A DNA stretch of 64,000 nucleotides from Amorphochlora amoebiformis (lineage: Eukaryota > Cercozoa > Chlorarachniophyceae): the NCBI GenBank assembly GCA_054601695.1, contig BAAHQB010000030.1:682001-746000 (forward strand). Reading direction: 5' to 3'. Position 1 is the first letter of the stretch; every line of letters begins with the position of its first letter. The notes beneath the pieces are model-generated. The model had not been told where the DNA came from. It saw only the letters and a program-made list of their open reading frames with translations, and searched no databases. The position numbers and the translations under genes are program-made. Of the stretch, positions 29,222 to 42,356 are shown in pieces.

Positions 29222-30049
29222 AAATATATATATAATATATATATATACTAACTATATATATGTATATATATGTTTACATGGTTATTATAAAACATATACA
29301 ATACTGATACATACAAAAACGTGTATTATACATACTAGATACATATCTATATCTGTATATAGATACATATATACATATATTTATATATTAAAAAAAAACA
29401 CATGCATATACATACATACATACATATATCTAGGCATAAATATATATATACACACATACTCATATCCCCATCATTAAGTGGGACTACGTCCTAAGCGCTA
29501 AGCCCTACCTAAACACATTTCTCCGCCCTATTTCCAGGTCCCCCCCCCCCAAGACCCAACCATAAACAGAACAAACCTATCCCTAACCCTCACCCTAATC
29601 CTAACGTAACCGTTACCCTAATCCTTACCCTCTAATAATCCTAATCCCATTCTTAGCCCTAATCAAAACCCTACACTTCTTTTTATCTCTCTAATCATTT
29701 CAGCGCAGCTGGTTCCACTGAAAACCGTCGTGGTACGTTCTATAAAACATGTGAAATAATACGGAAGTGAACACATATGGATGTATATATATATATATAT
29801 GTATACTACATACATATATTTGAACAATATGCATATATAGATATGTATTTATATATATTTATGACTGTGTGATAGGAATTCAAGTTTCTAAACCCTTAGC
29901 CCACACTTTAGAGCCTGTTTTCAACCCTGTTTTCAACCCTTCTGCCCCTCGGACAGCCAGAGAAGAGAAAAAGGAAGAAAATTGTGGAAATAAAATATCG
30001 GGGGATGATTTCAGACAATTTAGTGGTACGAGTGTTATTCTATATGCAT

Positions 30050-30101
<52 letters not shown>

Positions 30102-30210
30102 AGATATGTACATATGTATACATGTAAAAATGTGCGTATGAAATACATATTTTTATCTATATATATATATATATATATATGTATATTTGTATGCGTGTAC
30201 GAAAATATAT

Positions 30211-30241
<31 letters not shown>

Positions 30242-30424
30242 TAAAATATGTTTGTAAATATATTTATATATACATACATATATATATATATATATACATG
30301 TTTACACCTAATGTGTTAAAATAAATATGTATATATCATATATTATATATATATACATATATATGTATATATATATACATATATGAATTTGCACACCTAA
30401 TGTGTTTACACATGTAAATATCAA

Positions 30425-30456
<32 letters not shown>

Positions 30457-30521
30457 TACATATATATATATATATTTAGAAATGTATAGATATTATATAT
30501 ATATATACATATTTACATGTA

Positions 30522-30585
<64 letters not shown>

Positions 30586-30897
30586 TAATATATATATATA
30601 TATGTACATACACACATATATATATGTAATATATATATAATATATATATATATATATTATATGTATATAAATAATATAATTGTAGACGCAATAGTACTGA
30701 AGATTCATACTATATCTATATCTATATATATATATATTATATATATATATATGAATACATATATACACATATATATACATATATATATATATATATATTA
30801 CGTATATTTTATATAAGATAATATATACATAGGTGCAAAGAATACCCAAGAGTCATACTATATACACACACATATATATTTATATATATATATATGA

Positions 30898-30940
<43 letters not shown>

Positions 30941-31012
30941 GTAGAAGCAAAGAATACCGAAGAATTCATATATTGTATCCCTAGCTCAATATCCGTCACA
31001 GGTAAACCTAAG

Positions 31013-31060
<48 letters not shown>

Positions 31061-31122
31061 CATATATATATATATACATCTCCATGTCTACATATGTAAT
31101 CTATATGTATATACGTATGCAT

Positions 31123-31178
<56 letters not shown>

Positions 31179-33606
31179 CAAGTTACATGGATATTTCATG
31201 CATATATATTAATGCATGTTATCTAGATATTCTACAACACAAAAACACAAAAACGCAAAAAATAGTATATAAAAACCAATATCCAGATTTAACTTTAGGA
31301 GCTTTCTACGACATGTCTAAGCTTTTTGCCTCCGAGTCAACAGGACAGAACTACCCTCTAAAACTCGCACTGGATACAGGTTCCCTTTGATGGGACAGGG
31401 CTGGGACAGGGCCGGGATAGGGTAGTGGGGCGGGAGCTTATTTCCACTGGATATATGTCCCTGGATTCCGAAGGACGTATGCCTGGATTCCGAGGTACAT
31501 GTGTGCCTGGATTCCGAGGGACACGCGTCCTTGTTTCCGAGGGACACGTACCCTTGGATTCCGCGGACACCTATACGTTCCGAGGACACCTACACTTGGG
31601 TTCCGAGTGAATATGCCTATGGGATCCGGTGAATACGTTCGCTGGGTTCCGATCTTACGTGAACCTATGATAACTAATTTTTTTCGGGGGTCTAGCAAGG
31701 GTTGGGTTTTGTTTGGGTTAGGGTTAGGGTTAGTTAGGGTTAGGGTTAGGTTAGAGTTAGGGTGAGGGTTAGGGTTAGGGTTAGGGTTAGGGTTAGGGTT
31801 AGGGTTAGGTTTAGGATCAGATTATTCAGCATGTCTTTGTCCGAGGACCATTGACTCGGGGTTAGGGTTAGGGTTAGGGTTAGGGTTAAGATTAGGGTTA
31901 GGGTTAGGGTTAGGATTAGGGTTAGGGTTAGGGTTAGGGTTAGGGTTTTGTGGAACTAGGATTCAGAGATAGGGTACAAGTAGGGTTAAGGTTAGGGTTA
32001 GGGTTAGGGTTACCGTTAGGTCAGTTAGTTCAGGGTTAGGTTATAGGGTTAGTGTTTGCGTTAAGGTTAAAGATATGAAATATGATGTGTGGATGGACCA
32101 AATATCCATATATATATCTATATATACATATATATGTGTATATATATGTGTATATATGTACATGTATATATATATATATATGTGCACATTATATGGCCTC
32201 TGGAAGTCTTCGCAAGCATCAATAACGACTTTGACATATCATATATATATATATAACTATATATTATATTTATACATCTGTATATCTATAAATAGATGTA
32301 TCTACATCTATGTATGTATATGTATATATATACACATATAATATGATGTATATGATATTACATGATGAATATAGGAGCATATGGCCTCTGGAAGTCTTCG
32401 CAAGCACATATATTACATATATACACATATAAACAAATGTATAAAATATATATATCTATATATCTATAAATAGATATATATATATCTATGTATATATATA
32501 TATATGCATATATATATATATATATATACATAATATGATATACATGATATTACATAACGAATATAGGAGCATATGGCCTCTGGAAGTCTTCGCAAGCATC
32601 AATGACGCTCACCCCAAAGTAAAACCCTTCACATATATAAACCATACAAAATATGACAGTATATATATATATATATAAATAGTACAGTAGTATACAGATA
32701 TGTATGCATGGGTATATATCTACCACCTACATCCTTAACCCTATCTCCAACCACACCTAAACCTGCCCTAACCCTAACCCTAACCCTAACCCTAACCCTA
32801 ACCCTAACCCTGACCCTAGCCCTAACCCTAACCTGTGGAGGAGTCAATGGTCCTCGGACTAAGGCATGCTGAATAATCTGATCCTAACCCTAACCCTAAC
32901 CCTAACCCTAACCCTAACCCTAACCCAGACAAATCCAACTTCACACCATTCCGTCACTACCGCCAACCTTACCGAATTTCACCCTAATCTTCACATCCCC
33001 TAATCGTTTTAAAAAACACAAGTATCTCATGCAAACAACACTTGACATCTGCTGAGGTCGCTCCCAGCATAACAGTCCCCACTACTTGACGAAGCTAATG
33101 GCCCTAGGGCTAAGACATGCTGAATGATCTGATCCTAACCCTAACGCTAACTAAGTGGCTAAGGGCGAAGACATGCTGAATAAGCTGATCCTGAATGTTA
33201 TGTATATATATATATATATATACATATATCTATATGTATATATATATATATATACATATACACATATGCAACATATGTATGTATACAAATATATACATAT
33301 ATATATATATATTAATATATTTATATGTACAATATAATATATATATATAGGAGTCATTCGGATGCTAGTCAAAAATATGTCTCAACTGGAGAGGCGGGGT
33401 ATATCAATGTATATATATATATATATATAATATACGTGTGTGTGTATATACAGGTATATATATATATATATAACTAGATATATATGAAAAAATATATACA
33501 TATATATATATATATATAAATAGATGGATGTATTTATATATATATGTATATGTATATATGTATATATGTACATAGGTTGCACTATATACATGTGTATGTA
33601 TGGATG

Positions 33607-33642
<36 letters not shown>

Positions 33643-33705
33643 ATGTATATCCATGGATATAAAGATTATATATATATATATATATGTATATTCATGGATA
33701 TATAA

Positions 33706-33747
<42 letters not shown>

Positions 33748-33883
33748 ATATATATTATATATATATATATATGTGTATGTGTATGTAATGAAAACGTCTA
33801 TGTTATTTTTACATAATGCACATGAAAACGTACATGCATGATATCTAAAATATGTATACATATATGTGTATATTTGTATGTGT

Positions 33884-33921
<38 letters not shown>

Positions 33922-34839
33922 TATATAATATACGTACAAAAATGTAGTTACATATGTACATTTACGTAGGTTGTATTATATGTATATATATATATACATA
34001 TATACACACATATTTATTTTCACATGTATGAAAATAAACATGTATTTATACATATATACATATATATACATATATATACACATACGTATATTATATTATA
34101 TATATATATATATATATAATTCAAACTTCCAGTCTTTACCTATACGACATGGGCTTTAACCTCGCAACCAACAAGGCACTAACCCTAACCCTAACCCTAA
34201 CCCTAACCCTAACCCTAACCCCTGTGGAGGAGTCAATGGTCCTAGGACTAAGACATGCTAAATAATCTGCTCCTAACCCTAACCCCAACCCTAACCCTAG
34301 CCCTAGGTAACTCTAACCCTAACCCTAAGGTAACTCTAAAGTACCTAACCTAACTCTAATCCTAACCCTAACCCTAACCCTAACCTAACTATAGCCATAA
34401 CCCTAAGGAAAGTGTAACCATAATCCTGACCCTAACCCTAAGGCAACTCTAACCTAACCCTAACCCCAAGGTAACCCTAACCCTAATCACTAACTCTAAC
34501 CCTAACCCTAAGATAACCCTAACCCTAATCCTAACCCTAAGGTAACCCTAACCCTAACGTAACCCTAACCCTAACCCTAACCCTAACCCTAACCCTAACC
34601 CCCTAACCCTAACCCCCTAACCCTAACCCCCTAACCCTAACCCCCTAACCCTAACCCTAACCCTAATCTAGGGTAACCCTAACCCTAACCCTAACCCTAA
34701 GGTTGAGATAGTACGGGAGGTATATAGCAAGGTATCAAATCTAACTTTGCAGAACATATATGTATATATACATATATACACATACATACATATATATTGC
34801 ATATTATATATATCACATATGTACATAGACACATATTAC

Positions 34840-34873
<34 letters not shown>

Positions 34874-34892
34874 CATTTGTATATATATACAT

Positions 34893-34927
<35 letters not shown>

Positions 34928-35859
34928 TCTTAGCTATACCCTAACCCTAATCCCAACCTAAGTCTAACCGTAACCCTAACCCTAACCCTAACCCTAAGTC
35001 TAACCCCAAGACTAACCCTAAGCCTAAGCCTAACCCTAACCCTAACCCTAACTCTAAGCCACCCTCAGCCTAACCCTAACCCTAACCCTAAGTCTAGCAG
35101 CACTATAGCCCCCTCTGTGGAGGAGTCAATGGTCCTACGACTAAGACATGCTGAATAATCTGATCCTAACCCTAAGCCTAAACCTAAGCCTAACCCTAAG
35201 CCTAAGCCTAACCCTAACTCTAAGTGTATGTCTGACCCTAAGTCTCACTCTAAGTGTAACCAAACCCTAGCCCTAGCCCCACCCCTAGCCCTAACCCTAA
35301 CTCTAACCGAGACTAAGACATGCTGAATAATCTGATCCTAACTCTAACCCTAACTCTTAGTGTATGTTTAACCCTAACTGTAAGCGTAACCCTAACCCTA
35401 GCCCTAGCCCTAACCCTAACCCTGACCCTAGCCCCACCCTGTGGAGGAGTCAATGGTCCTAGGACTAAGACATGCTGAATAATCTTATCCTAACCCTACT
35501 CTAAGTGTATGTCTAACCCAAACTCTTAAAGTGTAATCCTAGCCCGAGTCAATGGTCCTCGGACTAAGACATGCTGAATAATCTGATCCTAACCCTAACC
35601 CTAACCCTAACTTTAAGTGTATGTCTGACCGTAACCCTAGCCCTAACTCTAACCCTAACCCTAATACTAACCCTAACCCTAACTTTTAAGTGTATGTCTG
35701 ACCGTAACCCTAGCCCTAAATCTAACCCAAACCCTAACCCTAACCCTAACCCTAACCCTAATCCTAACCCTAATTTCAAGTGTATGTCTGCCGTAGGTAC
35801 CATTCTCTCAATGGAAACTTAGCGAGTCGAGGAAACGAAAAAGGACCAAAAAGGTTATG

Positions 35860-35901
<42 letters not shown>

Positions 35902-36080
35902 GTAAATATATATATATATCTAAATCTCGTATAGATATGTATATATAAATATACACACAATATATATATATATAGAAATATCTATACAGGTATCATATAT
36001 ATATATATATTTATATATATATATATAGATATATATGTAAATATATCACAAAGAATTCCAACCTATGGTTAGACCTAATA

Positions 36081-36131
<51 letters not shown>

Positions 36132-36433
36132 ATATATATATATTATACATATTATATACATACAATATATACATATATACCCATATATATAAATATGTGT
36201 GTATTTAAATACAAATGTATATATATATATATATATGTGTACATATATAAAAATATGTGGGTCAGTTAAACGGGAACTTATACAACTCAGATTCGAACTT
36301 ACTCGAAATCTCGGGCTAGGGTTAATGCTAAGGTTAGCGTTAGGATCGGTTAGGGTTAGAGTTAGGGTTAGGGTTAGGGTTAGGGTTAGGGTTAGGGTTA
36401 GGGTTAGGGTTACGACGAAGGTTTTCGGGAGTT

Positions 36434-36489
<56 letters not shown>

Positions 36490-36602
36490 ATGTATATTTG
36501 TGTATATAGTACATTTATATGTATATAGTACATTTATATTATATTTAATACTATATACTATACACTTGGACATGTACACATATTTTTCTATCTAAATACA
36601 TC

Positions 36603-36663
<61 letters not shown>

Positions 36664-37238
36664 ATGGACAAATCAATATGTTTCCACGTTACACACACTT
36701 CAATTACAACAAAACTTTAAAAAAAAAATTTAAAAAAAGTTTATGTAATTTTTTTTTTTTTTCCTATCTAGAAAAATACTCCTAGTGGAAGCCTAACATC
36801 GACCCCAGAGTAACTCTAACCCCCCTATCTCAACATCCCTCTCTCTTCTCCCCCCCAACCCTAACCCTAACCCTAACCCTAACCCTAACCCTAACCCTAA
36901 CCCTAATCTTAACTCCAACCCTAACCCTAACCCTAACCCTACCCTACTTGTGATCCCAAACAGCACTATAGCCCACAATGTGGAGGAGTCAATGGTCCTC
37001 GGACTCAGACATGCTGAATAATCTGATCCTAACCATAACCCTAACACTAAACCCTAACCCCAATCTTAACTCCAACCCTAACCCTAACCCTAACCCTAAC
37101 CCTAATCCTAACCCTAATTCTGACCTGATGTGACAGCGAGTGTAGGATATTTGAGTTCCGAGAAGGATGTTTGCCTGGGCCACGTACATTCTTTGTGCTT
37201 GAGTGAGAATTGTATAGTTGTGTATATGGATAGTATAC

Positions 37239-37277
<39 letters not shown>

Positions 37278-38071
37278 CATATAGATAATATATATATATA
37301 TATATATATATATACATGCATGTAAGTTTTCGTTGCAAATAAATGAACATACATATTTATACATATATATATATATTTTTTAATATATATAATATATATA
37401 TGTATATATGTATATTATATATATGTATATATGTATATATATACATATCAATACGTACATATATCTGTATGTTTATATATGTATATGCATATATATATAT
37501 ATATACATATGTATGCATATATGTATTTGCATATAGAGTAATATTATATATATATATATATATATATAAATGTCATATGTAGTTCATATATATATATTTA
37601 TATATACTATATATATATATATATATATTACATGCAGATAACATACAATTATGACATATATGCATGTACACATGTATATATATGTATACATATAATACAT
37701 CTAGTTAGAATATATATATATATATATATGTATGTCTATTATATACAACAATTTAACATACATATACATATGAGTGTGTGATTGCATGTATATGTGTGTA
37801 CGTATGTATATGTATCTCTATGTGTATATGTGTGTGTATGTAAATTCATTATTTACATACCTACATATTATATCTATATTTATATATGCATATTTACATC
37901 TATATATGTACATATATATATATATATATATATATAAGGAATAAAAAACCATATAAATATAATATATAACATGTATAATATATATATATATGTAATATAT
38001 ATATATATATATATATGTATAATATACAGATGGGAAGCAGTCCTCTGGCAAGATGTTCAGGCAAAAACATA

Positions 38072-38103
<32 letters not shown>

Positions 38104-38640
38104 CATGCGCATATATACCTATACACATTTATCATACATATATCCATACATACCAAACAATCCGAACAAAACCCTTGCTCTAACCCTAACGCTAAGCCGA
38201 ACCCTAACCATAAACCTAACCCTAACCCTAACCCTAACCCTAACCCTAACCCTAACCCTAACCGAGTCAATAGTCCTCGGACCAAGACATGCTGAATAGT
38301 CTGATCCTAACCTTAACCTAACCCTAACCCTAACCCTAACCCTAACCTACCCCAACCCCACACCGGTCGCTCTCAGCCCGTAACAACCCCACTATGTGGC
38401 AGAATAAATGCTCTGTTGCTAAGACATGCTGAATAATCTGATCCTAACGCTAACCCTAACCCTAACCCTAACCCTAATCCTAATCCTAACCCTAATCCTA
38501 ACCCTAACCTTAACCAGTTGGCTAACACCCTAGAGCTATACAAAAGCCTAGATTCTCGTAATAAAGCGGCCAAAAACCTTAATTGGGGCTTTTTTTGCTC
38601 AAGGTTCGAGAGTATTCGAAAATCGTGTGTATTGATGTTG

Positions 38641-38673
<33 letters not shown>

Positions 38674-38690
38674 AATGTATGTATATATAT

Positions 38691-38729
<39 letters not shown>

Positions 38730-38831
38730 GTATTTTTTATATATGTATATGTATATATATATACTCAAGGCCCGAAAATATTCTAATCTCTAATTGTAGC
38801 GTATTCGTGTGTATGAATGTTATATGTAAAT

Positions 38832-38864
<33 letters not shown>

Positions 38865-39175
38865 ACCTATATATATGTATGCATGCTATCATTTATATCA
38901 TGTAAATATGTTCATGTATATATTTACATATACATACACATATGTATATATAAATATATACACACACATACACATATATATTAAATATATATGTATACAT
39001 ATATATATATATACATATACATACATATATATATATATATATATATTATTTATATATGTATATTATACATTAGACATTATGTACATGCATTATATATATA
39101 TATATATATATGTATATATAGGCTATGAACATACATCCAATCTAAAGACTGTGTATATGTTATACATATATACGT

Positions 39176-39222
<47 letters not shown>

Positions 39223-40028
39223 GAATTTTACGTGTACATGCATCTATATACCTATTATATGTAATATCTACATATATATATATATATATATATACAATGT
39301 ATATTGTTATAAATCATATATATATATATACTTATATATATATATACATATATATTATATATATAATGCATAATATCCAGACCCTGGACGAAAACAGAAC
39401 CTCAGCTTCAGAAAATTGAAATGCGGGTGAAATATATGCACATTATATACAAATATACATACATATATACATGTATATATATATATACATATTGATGCAA
39501 TATGTTGCACACATACACATATATGTTCGATTAAGACCCGTCTAAGTCCGACCACTTGGATTAGATTATTTCTCCTAAAGTCAGATGATCTCCTAGAAAA
39601 AAGGCGGTTACATCTAATAAAACCTCGGTTTATAATCAACGTGGTTGGGACAAAGTAGACACGTGTGCACAGACCAGCCAAGAAGTTCGCAATTCGCGAA
39701 CAATCTCAAATCTTCCGGGAAAGATAGTGACACTGCGTCACGCCTTGTCATCTGATAATATGAAACCCGGTTTCTAGCGGATAGTGACGGGTCGTACTTT
39801 GTGAGGCGATCTCCAGCAATCTCGGGATCTCCAGCAATCTTCGGGATTTCTAAAATCTCCAGAAATTTCAGGGATCCCCAGCAATCACCAGGATCTCCAG
39901 TAATCTCTGAGATCTCCAGAGATCACTAGCATAGCTATGAATATGTTTATTTATCCTGTCGATATCTACTCATCGATCCACATTCTCTTATTCTATTCGA
40001 TATATATATATATATATATATTTATATC

Positions 40029-40065
<37 letters not shown>

Positions 40066-40236
40066 GTGCGTGTAAGTTCCGAAATAACGTATGTGTGCAC
40101 CTGTACAATACAGTTAGCATATTATGTACACGAATAGTATACATATAATATGTGTATATATACATGTATTTATACATTATAACATAGTTAGATGTCTCTA
40201 GAATTTAAAGAATAAATCTATGCATACATCTAAATG

Positions 40237-40267
<31 letters not shown>

Positions 40268-40456
40268 CAAGTAGATGATTATTCGTAGATGCATAAGGGG
40301 ACAAAAAGAAATTTTGTCTTACACCTATTTTTAAAAAAACAAAAAACACAAACAAACACCTAATTATATACCATATATACATATATGTGTGTAAACATAT
40401 ATATACATATAATATATATATATACATATGGATATTTTATACATATTATGTGATTG

Positions 40457-40488
<32 letters not shown>

Positions 40489-40893
40489 AAGGTCTTGAAA
40501 TGGGATGCGGGAGTACCATACCTACGGTTTGTGAAGATTCTGCCTTCCGGTCTGATTAGGGTTACTGTTAGGGTTCTTGTTAGGGTTCTTGTTAGGGTTA
40601 CTGTTAGGGTTACTGTTAGGGTTACTGTTAGGGTTACTGTTAGGGTTACTGTTAGGGTTACTGTTAGGGTTACTGTTAGGGTTACTGTTAGGGTTACTGT
40701 TAGGGTTACTGTTTGGGTTACTGTTAGGGTTACTGTTAGGGTTACTGTTAGGGTTACTGTTAGGGTTAGTTTTAGGGTTACTGTTGGGATAATTATTTAG
40801 GTGAGGGCTAGAGTTGGTTTTAAGTGTTAGCGTTAGCTCAAACCTGCTATGTTGTATCAAGTTTTTAAGTATTTTGCTTTTATTATAGTGATA

Positions 40894-40967
<74 letters not shown>

Positions 40968-41229
40968 GTATAGATATGTATGAACATATCATAATTATTA
41001 AATGTTTTGCTAGCTATTATGTTGTGTATATATGTATACATTTGTACATAATGTATATACATATACATACATAAATATGTGTATAAAAGTTGATATTCCA
41101 CTCTATGTATATATACATAAAGACTATATCCTGGGTATATATCCATATATATATATATATATATGTATATATAATATGTATATATACATATATATATATT
41201 ATATATGTATATATATATATATAATATGT

Positions 41230-41264
<35 letters not shown>

Positions 41265-41488
41265 GTATATATGTATATATAATATACGAGATGTATATAT
41301 ATGAACATACATATTACATATAAAAATATCCCTATGTCTGGTATGTACATAATCTAAATATATAGCCTTCGAATGATATAACATTCATTAATAATCTCTC
41401 AGGTGCGAAGGTTAGGAGTAGTAAGAAGGGAAAGAAAGTCAAGATTGGAACCCCAGGATCTGCCTCTTCAAGGCCCTCTAGTCACTAG
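24821..41488 (+). CDS. Protein arginine methyltransferase-like, about 27 exons
   Basis: Class I SAM-dependent methyltransferase of PRMT type. Exons: 24821-24888 (ATG), 26109-26176, 26830-26882, 27238-27319, 27954-28009, 28315-28395, 29143-29175, 29479-29537, 29704-29732, 29876-30025, 30945-31001, 31287-31379, 32567-32618, 33351-33398, 34133-34175, 34702-34719, 35797-35853, 36772-36809, 37137-37202, 38030-38060, 38518-38626, 39122-39152, 39381-39426, 39536-39640, 40492-40549, 41403-41488. All joins keep phase; the sum is 1617 nt, 538 residues. Motif I is HIIDLGCGTGM (residues 41-51), post-I acidic VTSID (64-68), motif II FDILISE, and the double-E loop is [13 protein letters not shown] (Glu136, Glu145), with the PRMT spacing. 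The C-terminal end is Lys-rich. Subtype is unassigned. The stop could instead be TAG 39656-39658 if the gtggtt donor at 39641 is not used. Two donors are GC (34176, 38061). Confidence 0.8.
25170..25330. repeat. CT-rich tract and unplaced open island in PRMT-like intron 1
   Basis: Pyrimidine-rich sequence giving S/L/F frames. Upstream, 24938-25109 is an open frame on + ([20 protein letters not shown]) after a good ttttcag acceptor. It is not phase-required by the methyltransferase model but could be an alternative second exon with premature stop. Confidence 0.35.
25806..26815 (+). repeat. CCCTAA tracts with at least seven dispersed-element copies
   Basis: Perfect and degenerate CCCTAA runs alternate with element copies at about 25855-25956, 26203-26271, 26335-26395, 26461-26528, 26553-26592 (partial), 26609-26656 (partial) and 26697-26787 (near full). 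All are in the same orientation. Exon 26109-26176 lies in the middle of the cluster, so the repeats occupy two consecutive introns. Confidence 0.9.
28130..28300 (+). repeat. Telomere-like patch with one element copy
   Basis: Element copy at about 28226-28289 (CCACAATGTGGAGGAGTCAA to CTGAATAATCTGATCC) preceded and followed by CCCTAA-like units. It lies 30 nt upstream of the exon encoding FDILISE. Confidence 0.8.
30680..30950 (+). repeat. Two degenerate copies of an exon head before the real exon
   Basis: Segments at about 30683-30715 (gtagACGCAATAGTACTGAAG) and 30831-30862 (ataggtgcaaagaataccca) resemble the start of exon 30945-31001 (gtagAAGCAAAGAATACCG), each followed by (TA)n. They carry the acceptor AG or a near-AG. 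Confidence 0.65.
31445..31660. repeat. Degenerate minisatellite, unit near 25 bp
   Basis: Repeated variants of TGGATTCCGAGGGACACG, at least eight, directly after exon 31287-31379. Similar GGGTTCCGA units occur at 4985-5030. No coding requirement exists here. Confidence 0.7.
31700..32070 (-). repeat. TTAGGG tract, opposite to the usual orientation, with one element copy
   Basis: Telomere-type repeat with TTAGGG on the coding strand of the methyltransferase gene, an exception to the general rule here. The element at about 31808-31858 is also reversed, so it keeps its orientation relative to the telomeric unit. Confidence 0.9.
32180..32618 (+). repeat. Three copies of an exon head, the last intact
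   Basis: ATATGGCCTCTGGAAGTCTT and the next bases occur at about 32190-32228, 32366-32405 and 32567-32605. Only the third is followed by the full exon (to 32618, donor gtaaaa). The second and third keep the acceptor ataggagc; the first has lost it. Confidence 0.85.
32735..33195 (+). repeat. CCCTAA tract with element copies and a diverged relative
   Basis: Element at about 32832-32885. A diverged form at 33056-33140 begins GAGGTCGCTCCCAGCATAAC and keeps AAGACATGCTGAATGATCTG. A 30-nt fragment is at 33163-33192. A related diverged form at 25980-26060 shares GTCGCTCCCAGCATAA, defining a second subfamily. Confidence 0.8.
34176..35790 (+). repeat. Long CCCTAA region with (TA)n interruption and four or more elements
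   Basis: Telomere-type repeats fill the introns around the 18-nt exon 34702-34719. Variants include CCCCCTAA, CTAAGGTAAC and TAAGCC series. Elements lie at about 34226-34274, 35098-35167, 35307-35339 (partial), 35442-35490 and 35546-35590. GTGTATGTCTGACC recurs after several element copies (35221, 35503, 35617, 35690, 35780). Confidence 0.9.
36266..36320 (+). CDS. Unplaced possible exon in the methyltransferase gene
   Basis: Acceptor gggtcag, open frame [16 protein letters not shown], donor GG|gttaat leading into a TTAGGG tract. It would be phase 1 in and phase 2 out, which does not fit between exons 35797-35853 and 36772-36809 without another exon. It may be an alternative or decayed exon. 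Confidence 0.25.
36850..37125 (+). repeat. CCCTAA intron with one element copy
   Basis: Between exons 36772-36809 and 37137-37202. Element at about 36955-37030, with perfect CCCTAA runs on both sides. The exon's acceptor (gtgacag) follows the repeat after about 20 nt. Confidence 0.85.
38170..38517 (+). repeat. CCCTAA intron with two element copies
   Basis: Elements at about 38264-38308 and 38372-38445. The second begins with the GGTCGCTCTCAGC variant. The acceptor ttaaccag of exon 38518-38626 is formed directly at the end of the telomeric run. Confidence 0.85.
38760..38815 (+). repeat. Degenerate copy of exon tail plus donor
   Basis: CTCAAGGCCCGAAAATATTC and later TATTCGTGTGTATGAATG resemble CTCAAGGTTCGAGAGTATTC and CGTGTGTATTGATG at the 3' end of exon 38518-38626. 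(TA)n separates the two. Confidence 0.55.
39680..39935. repeat. ATCTCCAGCAATCTC-type tandem repeat, possible dispersed family
   Basis: From 39810, six or seven units of about 18 bp (GATCTCCAGCAATCTCGG and variants). The same GATCTCCAG motif occurs at 61830-61860 and, reversed, at 63338-63378, each next to a similar GC-richer unique stretch. This suggests one interspersed family. No ORF. Confidence 0.5.
40556..40800. repeat. 12-bp telomere-variant minisatellite
   Basis: About 18 tandem units of TTAGGGTTACTG on the + strand, with GTTCTTG variants at the 5' edge, directly after the donor of exon 40492-40549. Every frame is open ([20 protein letters not shown]), so the long ORFs are repeat artefacts. 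Confidence 0.9.
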
Positions 41489-42004
41489 AACACTAGAAGA
41501 CGTAGGCACGGCAATTGAACTTAACTTAGATTGTCACCAAATCTTTTAAGTTAATTATAATTATCTAATTATACGTGCGGCATCATGATGTAAGAGTATT
41601 CTACGCTCCTTTTAGCTCTTAAAAAAAAATCTATGTAGCTATCATAATTCAGTGACCGGGTTTGACGTGAGTCCCGGGCAGTGCCGTTGATCTAGTTGAT
41701 ATTTATTTATAGTACTTGTGTCCAATCTTCACTAGGTTTTAGATTCCAGTGAAATAAATTTATCAAAATTATGTCGGACCGTCAATTAGGTCAAAGGACA
41801 GTATTACAAATTTTAAAGTGCTCGATGATCATTTGGTGCAAAATTAAACAATTACTTTCAGTATGTAGATGTACGTACTGTAATACTACGGTCTAATACA
41901 TAGCCTACGCACCGATACTGACTGTAAATTTCCGGGAGTGCGTTGGTCTGAGGTCTAAAAAGACGTTGGTTAGCAGTTCTAGGCTATGTAGTTTTGTATA
42001 CATT
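41489..42004. other. Convergent 3' intergenic region
   Basis: About 515 bp of unique, moderately AT-rich sequence between the methyltransferase stop (+) and the stop of the Lys-rich gene (-). AATAAA occurs near 41753. No exon-like island or microsatellite. Confidence 0.5.
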
Positions 42005-42300
42005 CTAGACGTTATCGTCTTTTCCTTTCCGTTTCTTGCGTTTGGCCAACAAATCCTTTCTCCTGTGTGTGGTTTTGATAGAGTAGGTTGGAAGTCATGA
42101 GAAACTAGAGGAAGTGGTAGGTTTAGAGGTGACTTTATTTAGAGATTTGTGTTGATTATGATATCTTTACATAGATACGAATATATATATATATATATAT
42201 CTATATGTATATATACTCATATGTATACATATATGTATGTATATGTATAGGTACATATAGATACATACATGCACACATAAATTTACACACACATATTTTT

Positions 42301-42356
<56 letters not shown>

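Noticed and set aside
35571-35822. GLGLGL, NPNPNP, RVRVRV and TLTLTL frames here and in other TTAGGG tracts
   Set aside because: A six-base repeat is open in every frame; these are repeat artefacts.
39355-39681. Minus-strand ORF of 108 codons
   Set aside because: It covers two plus-strand exons of the methyltransferase model and ends in (TA)n translation.
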